A DNA stretch of 6,573 bases from Planctomycetaceae bacterium (GCA_031288955.1 JAITQJ010000138.1:1-6573); one strand, 5' to 3'. Shown: positions 1-6,232, counted from the first letter of the stretch. Numbers and translations are program-made. The notes: generated by a model not told the origin, from the letters alone.

Positions 1-186
1 GTGATTATTGCCGATACTGCCGACTTGTTTACCAATCCGGCGTGTATAGCGGTCAAGACTTTCCATTCGCTTATCGGCTTCGCGCGAACGTTCCTCCGCC
101 GCACGCCGGCGTTCCTTCTCCTCCATCGCCATCTCTGCAATAACGGCTTCTATCCGGTCTAATCTGTCAGAACTTTCGCTTTTCAT
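1..186 (-). CDS. Second copy of coiled-coil PD-(D/E)XK nuclease-like protein (N-terminal 62 residues only)
   Basis: An open frame reads leftward from an ATG at 186-184 to the window edge without a stop, giving 62 residues. They match the first 62 residues of the complete neighbour at 236-814 except at residue 21 (Met here, Ile there) and residue 28 (Arg here, Gln there). Only the charged N-terminal helix (about residues 8-55, rich in Glu, Arg and Lys, probable coiled coil) and the start of the conserved Gly/Asn-rich linker are visible. The nuclease-like core would lie beyond the window. The start is well supported by a GGGAGG ribosome binding site 8 nt upstream. It lies 49 nt after the stop of the first copy with no terminator between them, so the two are probably cotranscribed. 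Whether this copy is full length cannot be seen. Confidence 0.8.
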   Translation of the reverse strand, partial: MKSESSDRLDRIEAVIAEMAMEEKERRRAAEERSREADKRMESLDRYTRRIGKQVGSIGNNH

Positions 187-194
187 ATCAGTAT

Positions 195-200
195 CCTCCC
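195..200 (-). promoter_or_regulatory. Ribosome binding site of the second nuclease-like copy
   Basis: Read on the minus strand this is GGGAGG, 8 nt before the ATG at 186-184. It is a near-consensus Shine-Dalgarno site and fixes the start of this copy. The matching position of the other copy (823-828) reads GGGATA, so its site is weakened. Confidence 0.75.
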
Positions 201-235
201 GCAATCACCACAACGTTTATATCAGCAGGGCAACT

Positions 236-814
236 TCAAAACGCTTTCATATTTTCAGTGTTACATTCTAAAACTTTGCCGTCCCGCTGAAGTGTACCGA
301 CTCCCAGTGTCTTTGCCTCTAACAACAGAGCGTCGTGAAATGTATAACCGGCAAGACCGAGATACAATTTGTGATTCGCATACTCGGGAAACAACCGGCG
401 AAACTTCTCGACCTTGTCCGTAACCAACTTCTGCAAATCGTTGAGGTGCGGATGATACTTGACTTCAACCAGCGCAATAGCAGTACCGTTAATCAGGAGA
501 ATGTCAAATTCGAATTCCGTTCGGACAGATTTCGACTTAATATTTTTGAGAATCTTGTTGAACTGTATTCCGGCAAACTGCAATGTTTTTGCCAGTGCAA
601 CGTAAAAAAACTCCTCGGTGATATGCCCGTGATTATTGCCGATACTGCCGACTTGTTTACCAATCCGGCGTGTATAGCGGTCAAGACTTTCCATTCGCTT
701 ATCGGCTTCGCGCGAACGTTCCTCCGCTGCCTGTCGGCGTTCCTTTTCCTCTATCGCCATCTCTGCGATAACGGCTTCTATCCGGTCTAACCTGTCAGAA
801 CTTTCGCTTTTCAT
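236..814 (-). CDS. Coiled-coil PD-(D/E)XK nuclease-like protein, complete copy (192 aa)
   Basis: This is a probable PD-(D/E)XK-superfamily protein of the DUF3782-like type: a charged helical N-terminus followed by a small restriction-endonuclease-like core. Residues 8-55 are a Glu/Arg/Lys-rich probable coiled coil. Residues 52-66 are a Gly/Asn linker, and a helix with Glu67/Glu68 follows. The nuclease signature is Asp104 at the end of a strand, then Glu117-Val-Lys119 in the next strand (the D...ExK pattern). The C-terminal part contains conserved-looking Phe-Pro-Glu-Tyr and Tyr-Leu-Gly-Leu-Ala-Gly segments. The preserved triad suggests metal-dependent nuclease chemistry, but I know of no established substrate or role for such proteins. 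I chose the ATG at 814 because the equivalent ATG in the second copy has a strong ribosome site. A TTG at 832 would add six residues. The local ribosome site (GGGATA) is poor. No methyltransferase or other restriction partner is adjacent. Confidence 0.85.
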   Translation of the reverse strand: MKSESSDRLDRIEAVIAEMAIEEKERRQAAEERSREADKRMESLDRYTRRIGKQVGSIGNNHGHITEEFFYVALAKTLQFAGIQFNKILKNIKSKSVRTEFEFDILLINGTAIALVEVKYHPHLNDLQKLVTDKVEKFRRLFPEYANHKLYLGLAGYTFHDALLLEAKTLGVGTLQRDGKVLECNTENMKAF

Positions 815-842
815 ATCAGCATTATCCCGCAATCACACAACG
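629..842 (-). repeat. Tandem duplication, copy A (partner at 1-215)
   Basis: This is the other half of the 628-bp-period duplication. It spans the first 62 codons of the complete nuclease-like gene and its immediate leader, and similarity ends next to the inverted repeat at 841-854. Divergence is concentrated between 728 and 767 (7 of 8 coding mismatches), while 629-727 is perfectly conserved. This uneven pattern is more like gene conversion, or selection on part of the protein, than uniform drift. Confidence 0.93.
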
Positions 843-854
843 TATTTTAATACG
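841..854. repeat. Short inverted repeat over a predicted -10 element
   Basis: CGTATT and AATACG are perfect 6-bp inverted arms separated by TT. The repeat overlaps the candidate leftward -10 element at 844-849, just upstream of the nuclease-like gene. Position and symmetry would suit a repressor operator, but arms this short could arise by chance. Confidence 0.35.
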
Positions 855-872
855 AAGGCGGACTGTCTGCAA
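844..872 (-). promoter_or_regulatory. Candidate sigma70-type promoter for the nuclease-like pair
   Basis: On the minus strand TTGCAG (872-867) is followed by a 17-bp spacer and TAAAAT (849-844). The predicted transcription start is near 837, about 23 nt before the ATG at 814. It would allow the tandem nuclease-like genes to be expressed independently of the 645-residue gene upstream, whose stop is 87 nt from the nuclease-like start and has no visible terminator hairpin after it. Both hexamers are imperfect. Confidence 0.4.
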
Positions 873-901
873 GGGGAGAATCTGTTGCTTTACCAGCGTT
901 G

Positions 902-2839
902 TTATTTTTTATCCCGCCAATACCAGGCAAGAGTCAGCCAGCCGTTTGATGCTGATGCCGCGGCAGGAACCAGTTGTCCCTTGTTCTTCCACTCACCCTC
1001 TAAATTCAGCGGTTTCGCCTCAAACCGCTTCGGAAGCCCCTCAAGACGTTTCATCAAATACGAACGAATTATCGTTTGCGCTGCCGATAACCGGCTGCCC
1101 TCTTTGTACGAACTCGGATAGGCTTCCGCAACACTCTGTTCCAATACAACAACGTCCTTGCCGTCCTTCTTTGCCGACGACACTTTGTACTCAACGGTGA
1201 TAACGTAAGACTTATCGTTACTGTTCAATACCTCAATGTCATCTAAACGGACAATAACCTTGATTTTGTTATCGGCAAACGAAACATCAACCGGTGCTTT
1301 TTGTCCGAACGAAACTTTCGCCGGTGAAACATCTGATTTGCGTTCCAAAAACTTCGGTTTGTTCTTGAAGTATTTTGCCAACCGCGCTGCCGACTTCTCT
1401 TCATCAATAAAACGACCGGCAAGGAACGATGACGCTAAATTATTGATTGCCGACTGATGTACCTGTACGGCTAAACCATAGTCCGCTAGCACAGCCGTTG
1501 CCGGTTTCGGTGCCGACGGCTGATTCCGTGTTGCCAGTAAAATCGACCAATCAACGGCATCTTCCGAACTTGACAGATTCCAAACTTTCGGAAAAAGACC
1601 GGCTTTCACAAGCGGCTGGCGAATTTCCTGATACCGCTCGTTCAACTCGGTAATGCGTGTATCAATTTGGTCGTCAAGACGTATATTCAAACGTTTCTCC
1701 GCCTTCAATGCGGCTTCTTTTGCGGAATCTGCCTTTTGCGAATCAATCCGCTGCCGGACAATCGGTTTGATAAGGCAGCACGTATCGATATGGACATCGG
1801 AAATCTCCGGTTTCAGGTTTGCCTGCGTTTTCGCCGGTTCCGTTGTTATCGCATCGGCGGAAAAAATGACATTTTTTGCTGCCGACAACGTACCGGTTGT
1901 ATGTGTTTTCAATGTAACCGGCGGATGCGAACCATCTGTATCTGATACCATATCGGCATTAACACATACCCGAATAGATGCCGCTTTATCCGTATTCGCT
2001 AACTCGGCGGTACTCTTGCCGTTCAACGAACCTTTGCCGACGACTTTCGTACCGAGTATGTTTTCGTCAATATCAAATGCTTCATTAACAACACGTTCAA
2101 AACCAGCCTTAATGAAATCTTCGCTGACCTGCAAGCGGACATTGACACCGGAGACGGCAGCACGGACAAGTGCCGCCAACTTTGCCGCACGGGGTTCGGC
2201 AATGCTAACATCGTCAAGCCAGCCGGTAACTTCGGCAATCGCTTCGGCGTAAAGCGGACTGCTTTCGGAATTATAATGCGAAACATATTTCGGCAGGTTG
2301 TCGAGAACGTTGACAAATTGCTTATCATAACTGTTATTTTTCAGCACTTTGTCAATGTTTTGATAACGTCTCAATGCAGCCCGCAGAGCATCAAAGAGTG
2401 TCCAGCGGATACCTTCCCTGTCGGAATACAACGTATTCTGTACCTCGTCAAGTACCGCCGATTCAGCAGAGTCTTTTTCCAAGGCGGTCTTTAATTCGTC
2501 CAGTTTCAGCGTTGTCTTCCATTCATCGGCAATGTCTTTGGGTTCATTGCCCAAGGCACGGATAAGGGCGGCAGTTTCCTGCAACAGCGTCTTTTTGCTG
2601 CGCTGCAAATCGGCATCGGATATTTTCCGAAAATCCTTTTTCAATTCGGCGGCGAGAGCGGCAAGTTGCTGCTGCGCCTCTTCTGCCGGAAGCGAAAGTT
2701 CTATTTGACCGCTGGCGGAAGACCGCGGAAGCATCCGAAATCTTGTCAAACGTGCCGCTTCGAGAACGGTAGTAAGAGTTAAGAATACGCTAAAGAGGAT
2801 ACTGACAGCAATGAATCGGCGTGTTAAAGTGTTCGGCAT
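902..2839 (-). CDS. Large secreted protein of unknown function (645 aa)
   Basis: I do not recognise a named family. Residues 1-28 are a good signal peptide: basic Arg7-Arg8, a hydrophobic stretch from about 9 to 25, and a likely cut after Leu-Glu-Ala. Export to the periplasm or surface follows. Residues 50-170 are helical and highly charged, with probable coiled coil around 52-95. Residues 230-345 look beta-rich, with an Ile-Leu-Gly-Thr segment at 261-264 and a Gly-x-Gly-x-x-x-Gly pattern nearby. Residues 365-410 are again charged helix. Residues 440-600 include Val-His-Gln-Ser-Ala-Ile-Asn-Asn at 460-467 and alternating beta strands. The C-terminus is Trp-rich (634, 639, 641). Three cysteines are seen, at 292, 354 and 355. 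No catalytic motif is evident, so a structural or envelope role is possible. The frame is supported by length and by the signal peptide at the chosen ATG. No clear ribosome binding site precedes it. It resembles conserved planctomycete secreted hypotheticals from memory only. Confidence 0.87.
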   Translation of the reverse strand: MPNTLTRRFIAVSILFSVFLTLTTVLEAARLTRFRMLPRSSASGQIELSLPAEEAQQQLAALAAELKKDFRKISDADLQRSKKTLLQETAALIRALGNEPKDIADEWKTTLKLDELKTALEKDSAESAVLDEVQNTLYSDREGIRWTLFDALRAALRRYQNIDKVLKNNSYDKQFVNVLDNLPKYVSHYNSESSPLYAEAIAEVTGWLDDVSIAEPRAAKLAALVRAAVSGVNVRLQVSEDFIKAGFERVVNEAFDIDENILGTKVVGKGSLNGKSTAELANTDKAASIRVCVNADMVSDTDGSHPPVTLKTHTTGTLSAAKNVIFSADAITTEPAKTQANLKPEISDVHIDTCCLIKPIVRQRIDSQKADSAKEAALKAEKRLNIRLDDQIDTRITELNERYQEIRQPLVKAGLFPKVWNLSSSEDAVDWSILLATRNQPSAPKPATAVLADYGLAVQVHQSAINNLASSFLAGRFIDEEKSAARLAKYFKNKPKFLERKSDVSPAKVSFGQKAPVDVSFADNKIKVIVRLDDIEVLNSNDKSYVITVEYKVSSAKKDGKDVVVLEQSVAEAYPSSYKEGSRLSAAQTIIRSYLMKRLEGLPKRFEAKPLNLEGEWKNKGQLVPAAASASNGWLTLAWYWRDKK

Positions 2840-2852
2840 TGGGCTGGATACG

Positions 2853-2879
2853 GGTTAATGTGGTTAACTTGGTTAGAGT
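2853..2879. repeat. Three 9-bp direct repeats with a GGTTA core
   Basis: GGTTA occurs at 2853, 2862 and 2871, exactly 9 bp apart, and each is followed by four variable bases. The array sits 14-40 bp upstream of the start codon of the 645-residue gene, inside its predicted leader. The spacing is shorter than one helical turn. It could be a protein binding array, a leader RNA element or chance. Confidence 0.4.
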
Positions 2880-2946
2880 GAACAATTCAGGATAACACCT
2901 TTTTGAAAGCAAGCATCTTGTTTGTCCAAAAAACGATGTTATTTAG

Positions 2947-2975
2947 TTGTTATCTGACTACACAAGTAGTATAAT
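2947..2975 (+). promoter_or_regulatory. Sigma70-type promoter for the thioredoxin/CAP gene
   Basis: TTGTTA (2947-2952), a 17-bp spacer and a perfect TATAAT (2970-2975) predict a transcription start near 2982. The leader to the ATG at 3054 would be about 72 nt. The -10 element overlaps that of the leftward promoter at 2968-2973, so RNA polymerase could probably occupy only one of the two at a time. Confidence 0.65.
2957..2970. repeat. Inverted repeat at the shared -10 region, possible operator
   Basis: ACTAC and GTAGT form 5-bp inverted arms around ACAA. The repeat covers the predicted leftward transcription start (about 2961) and touches both -10 elements. A regulator bound here could affect both divergent promoters. 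The arms are short, so the operator role is speculative. Confidence 0.3.
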
Positions 2976-2996
2976 TGGTGCAGTCGTTAAAGTCAA
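2968..2996 (-). promoter_or_regulatory. Sigma70-type promoter for the 645-residue secreted protein
   Basis: On the minus strand TTGACT (2996-2991), a 17-bp spacer and TATACT (2973-2968) form a near-consensus promoter. The predicted start is near 2961, giving a leader of about 120 nt before the ATG at 2839. It shares its -10 region with the rightward promoter. Each predicted transcript runs through the other promoter's -35 element, so the pair is arranged back to back. Confidence 0.65.
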
Positions 2997-3040
2997 CGTA
3001 ATCGACACAATCGGTAATGTTTGACTATTTTATCAACCCC

Positions 3041-3047
3041 GGAGGAA
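3041..3047 (+). promoter_or_regulatory. Ribosome binding site deciding the start at 3054
   Basis: GGAGGAA lies 7-8 nt before the ATG at 3054. It excludes the in-frame TTG at 3021, which is upstream of this site and has no ribosome binding sequence of its own. Confidence 0.85.
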
Positions 3048-3053
3048 AGTCTG

Positions 3054-4082
3054 ATGCAACATTCTCAAAGGCAGGATGTCAACGTTATCAATCGCCGCAA
3101 CGAGTTAACTTGCGCCGATTATAACAGAATTGCCGATTTAAGTAAATCGGTAAATTTTATTTTTTTTGCCGTTCTGATTTTTATCAGTTCGGCGACCGCT
3201 GCTTCGGCAGCCCAGCGTTACGTTGTTAGGAGACCGGTTACTCCCCCGCCGCCGGCAAACGCACCAGAGACGGTGCCGGAGGAGACATCGGATTCCCAAG
3301 GTACAATCCATTGGGAGACGGATTACACGGCGGCACTGCGTTCGGCAAAGGAGTCCCGCCGCAATCTGTTGGTTTATTTTGATGCGGAATCCGCTGCCTC
3401 TGAACACGCTGCTGCTTGCAGCACGTTCAATCAGACGGTGCTGCAAAATTGGAATGTTCAGTCGGAATTAGCCAGGTACGTGCTGCTCAAGTTGCCGATG
3501 GCGGAACTGGAGGCAAATCCCGCTGTTCAGGAGTATTACAGTACCGAGATGGCGAATCATCCCGGTTTAGTGTTATCTGAGTTTGAAAATCCCGATGCGC
3601 CGTATTACGGACAAACGGTAGCAATACTGCCGTTTTGGCAATCGGTTGCTCCGACGGTGCCGGAGATGTTAAAATTCCTGACGCTGCCGGCAGGAACGTT
3701 GACGCAGCGGACGATGATATATGCTGTGCGGATTCATCAGCATCAGCCGTTAGGAGCAGATGGAATACCTGACCCGATTGCAGTATCGGCTGCAACAGAG
3801 CAGGCGGAGTATCAGGCGGACAAGGGTGTTATGGGACACCAAAATTACGGGGGACGCAGCAGCCGGGCGTTAGAAGCGTTGGGCGGCGGCAGTCCGTCGG
3901 AAATATGTGCGCAAAGTTACAGCAGCAAGAGTTTATTTGAGGGAGCGATAGGGTGTATGCGTGCCTGGCGCAACTCGTCGGCTCATTGGAACCTTGTTCG
4001 CCGGCAGCACACGTATTTTGGTTTTGACATTCGCCGCGGCAAAGGCGATGCCTGGTATGCCACCGGCTTTTTTGTCGATTGA
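3054..4082 (+). CDS. Secreted thioredoxin-fold / CAP-like fusion protein (342 aa)
   Basis: An unusually long n-region (about 32 residues) precedes a hydrophobic core at 34-46, with a likely signal cleavage after Ala-Ser-Ala near residue 52. A Pro-rich linker (61-76) follows. Residues 85-205 look like a thioredoxin-7-type fold: Trp87, strand 103-109, Cys122 where the second active-site Cys would be, and His169-Pro170 at the expected cis-Pro. The first Cys is missing (Ala119), so disulfide redox activity is unlikely. Residues 240-342 resemble the short planctomycete form of the CAP/SCP domain: Gly261-His262, Glu283-Ile-Cys285, Trp305, Ser309-Ala-His311-Trp312, Tyr321-Phe-Gly323 and Trp334-Tyr335. 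His262, Glu283 and His311 would match the conserved CAP cavity residues. I infer a periplasmic or envelope protein; substrate and reaction are unknown. An intrinsic terminator follows 15 nt after the stop, so it is probably monocistronic. The CAP call rests on motif spacing, and the thioredoxin call on overall pattern. Confidence 0.85.
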   Translation: MQHSQRQDVNVINRRNELTCADYNRIADLSKSVNFIFFAVLIFISSATAASAAQRYVVRRPVTPPPPANAPETVPEETSDSQGTIHWETDYTAALRSAKESRRNLLVYFDAESAASEHAAACSTFNQTVLQNWNVQSELARYVLLKLPMAELEANPAVQEYYSTEMANHPGLVLSEFENPDAPYYGQTVAILPFWQSVAPTVPEMLKFLTLPAGTLTQRTMIYAVRIHQHQPLGADGIPDPIAVSAATEQAEYQADKGVMGHQNYGGRSSRALEALGGGSPSEICAQSYSSKSLFEGAIGCMRAWRNSSAHWNLVRRQHTYFGFDIRRGKGDAWYATGFFVD

Positions 4083-4097
4083 GAAGAACTCGAAAGG

Positions 4098-4121
4098 GCG
4101 GAGGTTATCACCTCCGCTTTT
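4098..4121 (+). terminator. Intrinsic terminator after the thioredoxin/CAP gene
   Basis: GCGGAGGT (4098-4105) and ACCTCCGC (4110-4117) pair perfectly as an 8-bp, GC-rich stem around a TATC loop. TTTT follows at 4118-4121. It starts 15 nt after the stop codon at 4080-4082 and separates this transcription unit from the transketolase gene. Confidence 0.9.
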
Positions 4122-4133
4122 CTGCTGATTTTC

Positions 4134-4161
4134 TTGCTGTCTTGTCTTTTTTTGTTATAAT
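4134..4161 (+). promoter_or_regulatory. Sigma70-type promoter for transketolase, extended -10
   Basis: TTGCTG (4134-4139), a 16-bp spacer and a perfect TATAAT (4156-4161) preceded by TGT give an extended -10 promoter. The predicted start is near 4168, so the leader to the ATG at 4193 is only about 25 nt. It lies just after the upstream gene's terminator, which supports independent transcription. Confidence 0.7.
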
Positions 4162-4192
4162 GTTTCACTGTAATTATTTTGAACGGACACTT

Positions 4193-6232
4193 ATGACTCT
4201 CTCTATGACACCGGCGGAAAAGAAAGCCGTTGATACGATTCGCTGCCTTTCAATGGATGCCGTACAAGTTGCCAACAGCGGGCATCCCGGTACCGCAATG
4301 GCTCTCGCCCCTCTCGGCTATCTACTCTTCAACGAAGTGCTGCAATACTCGCCCGAACGTCCCCGCTGGGTCAACCGCGACCGCTTCGTCCTCTCTATTG
4401 GTCACGCCTCAATGCTGCTCTATTCACTGCTGCATTTGAGCGGTGTCAAAGAACCGGAGAAAAACGCCGCCGTATCGCTTGACGACATTAAAAACTTCCG
4501 ACAACTCGGCTCCAAATGCGCCGGACATCCCGAATACCGGCACGTAACCGGTGTCGAAATGACAACCGGTCCGCTCGGTGCCGGCGTTGCAACAAGCGTC
4601 GGAATGGCAATCGCCGAAAAACATCTTGCCGACCGATTCAATACAGATAAACAGAAAGTCATTGATTACAACGTTTATGCAGTTTGCGGCGACGGCTGTA
4701 TGATGGAAGGCATTACCTCCGAAGCCGCCTCGCTTGCCGGTCATCTGAAACTTGATAATCTGTGCTGGTTCTACGATGACAACGGAATCACCATCGAAGG
4801 CAATACAAGCCTTGCGTTCTCCGAAGACGTAACTCAACGTTTTAATGCTTACGGCTGGAACGTGCTGCGGGTTGACGATGTCAACGATTTGCCTCAACTG
4901 CGGCAAGCCATCGACACATTTAAGAAAACAACGGGCAAGCCGACACTGATTATTGTCAAAAGTCAGATTGCGTTCGGTTCGCCGAAGTTGGCTGGTTCAC
5001 ACGAAGCACACGGCGCACCGCTGGGAGAAGACGAAATCAAGGCAACGAAAAAAATCTATGGTTTCGACCCCGACAAAAAATTCGTTGTCGATGCCGATGT
5101 GTATGAAACGTTCAAAAACGGCATCGGCAGGCGGGCTGACGCTCTTTTGGCAAATTGGCAAAAGACAGCGGCGGACTATGACAGCAAACGTTTGGGCGAA
5201 CTTGAACAATTAGGAGTATCGTTGCCGGACAACTGGGATTCTGCTGTTGAAACATTCCCTGCCGATGCGAAAGGTTTGGCGAGCCGGGCTTCGTCGGGGA
5301 AGGTTCTCAATCAGTTGGCAAGCAAAATCCCGTCGTTCATCGGCGGCAGTGCCGATTTGGCTCCGTCAAATAATACGTGGCTCAAAGATACGGCGGAGAT
5401 AAAGTACGGTGAGTTTGGACCCGATAATCGGAGCGGACGCAATTTGCATTTCGGTATCAGGGAACACGCTATGGCGGCGATAACCAACGGCTTGGTGCTT
5501 TCCGGTTTGCACGGATACTGCGCTACGTTTTTCGTCTTTGCGGACTATCTGCGACCGGCAATCCGGTTAGCGGCGTTGATGCAACTCCCGACGTTGTTTA
5601 TCTTTACACACGATTCGATTGGTGTCGGTGAAGACGGACCGACGCATCAACCGGTTGAACATCTGGCGGCACTTCGGGCAATTCCGAATGTTGCCGTTTT
5701 CCGACCGGCGGACGCAAATGAAACGGCAGAGTCATACAAGGCGGCGTTAAAGTTGAACAATATGCCGTCCGTGCTGGTATTGACGCGGCAGAATTTGCCG
5801 ACGCTTGACCGGTCTCAATTCGGGGCGGTCAGCGGTGTTGCGAAGGGCGGTTATATCGTTGCGAAGGAGCAAGCGGATAAACCTGATGTTATCCTGATAG
5901 CGTCGGGCAGCGAAGTCGGTTTGTGTTTGTCGGCTTGGGAAAAGTTGACGGCAGAGGGAATTAAGGTTCGGGTGGTGAGTATGCCGTGTTTTGAACTGTT
6001 TGGTCAGCAGCCGGAAAGTTACCGTAATGAGGTATTACCTCCGGCGGTGAAGGCGCGGGTTGGGGTGGAACTCGGCGTTGAACTGGGCTGGCACAAGTAC
6101 ATCGGCGACAGCGGCGTGTTTATCGGAATGAGCGGCTTTGGTGCCAGCGCACCAGCAGGCGTGCTGATGAAGCACTTCGGTTTCACGCCCGAAAACGTCT
6201 GTGCTGCGGCAAAGAAGGTATTGGGACGTTAG
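4193..6232 (+). CDS. tkt: Transketolase
   Basis: Thiamine-diphosphate enzyme moving two-carbon ketol units between sugar phosphates in the cytosolic pentose phosphate pathway. From the ATG at 4193 it is 679 residues, normal for bacterial transketolase. The N-terminal diphosphate-binding domain (about 5-330) has Asn28-Ser-Gly-His31-Pro-Gly, His71, Gly-Pro-Leu-Gly at 126-129 and the thiamine motif Gly166-Asp-Gly through Asn197. His270 is also present. The pyrimidine domain (about 355-530) has Gly-Gly-Ser-Ala-Asp-Leu-Ala-Pro at 384-391, the catalytic Glu424 in Gly-Ile-Arg-Glu-His, His473, Asp481, His485 and Arg532. The C-terminal domain (about 545-679) ends normally. All key residues expected from E. 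coli TktA are present, so it should be active. An upstream TTG at 4079 overlaps the previous gene's stop and terminator and is rejected. The ribosome site is weak. Codon usage changes sharply near 5090: Ala GCC:GCG goes from 16:3 to 4:22. Confidence 0.97.
   Translation: MTLSMTPAEKKAVDTIRCLSMDAVQVANSGHPGTAMALAPLGYLLFNEVLQYSPERPRWVNRDRFVLSIGHASMLLYSLLHLSGVKEPEKNAAVSLDDIKNFRQLGSKCAGHPEYRHVTGVEMTTGPLGAGVATSVGMAIAEKHLADRFNTDKQKVIDYNVYAVCGDGCMMEGITSEAASLAGHLKLDNLCWFYDDNGITIEGNTSLAFSEDVTQRFNAYGWNVLRVDDVNDLPQLRQAIDTFKKTTGKPTLIIVKSQIAFGSPKLAGSHEAHGAPLGEDEIKATKKIYGFDPDKKFVVDADVYETFKNGIGRRADALLANWQKTAADYDSKRLGELEQLGVSLPDNWDSAVETFPADAKGLASRASSGKVLNQLASKIPSFIGGSADLAPSNNTWLKDTAEIKYGEFGPDNRSGRNLHFGIREHAMAAITNGLVLSGLHGYCATFFVFADYLRPAIRLAALMQLPTLFIFTHDSIGVGEDGPTHQPVEHLAALRAIPNVAVFRPADANETAESYKAALKLNNMPSVLVLTRQNLPTLDRSQFGAVSGVAKGGYIVAKEQADKPDVILIASGSEVGLCLSAWEKLTAEGIKVRVVSMPCFELFGQQPESYRNEVLPPAVKARVGVELGVELGWHKYIGDSGVFIGMSGFGASAPAGVLMKHFGFTPENVCAAAKKVLGR

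Larger units (their letters stand above)
1..215 (-). repeat. Tandem duplication, copy B (partner at 629-842)
   Basis: This segment aligns to 629-842 at a constant offset of 628 bp. There is no gap across the coding part, and one 1-bp indel near 209 in the leader. Within 1-186 I count 8 mismatches, at 100, 103, 104, 106, 118, 124, 139 and 163. Bases 1-99 are identical to 629-727. Similarity fades after about 215. The repeat therefore covers the 5' end of the nuclease-like gene and its ribosome binding region, and probably continues beyond the left edge. Confidence 0.93.

Noticed and set aside
335..790. A 151-residue rightward open frame opposite the nuclease-like gene
   Set aside because: It lies antisense to a gene with a recognisable D...ExK core and a duplicated, mostly conservative reading frame. 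It has no ribosome binding site and no recognisable domain.
1..814. A restriction-modification or other defence system
   Set aside because: The nuclease-like pair has no visible methyltransferase, helicase, ATPase or toxin-antitoxin partner in the window. A PD-(D/E)XK core alone does not establish a defence role.
1653..2252. A 199-residue rightward open frame opposite the 645-residue gene
   Set aside because: Its Ser/Ala/Thr-rich composition is typical of an antisense shadow. The opposite frame is far longer and has a signal peptide and a good promoter.
3021..3053. TTG start for the thioredoxin/CAP protein
   Set aside because: It lies upstream of the strong GGAGG ribosome site, which serves the ATG at 3054.
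4079..4192. N-terminal extension of transketolase by 38 residues from a TTG
   Set aside because: The extension overlaps the previous stop codon, the intrinsic terminator and the transketolase promoter, and it is not part of the family.
4424..4906. A 160-residue leftward open frame within transketolase
   Set aside because: It is antisense to the thiamine-binding domain of an unmistakable transketolase.
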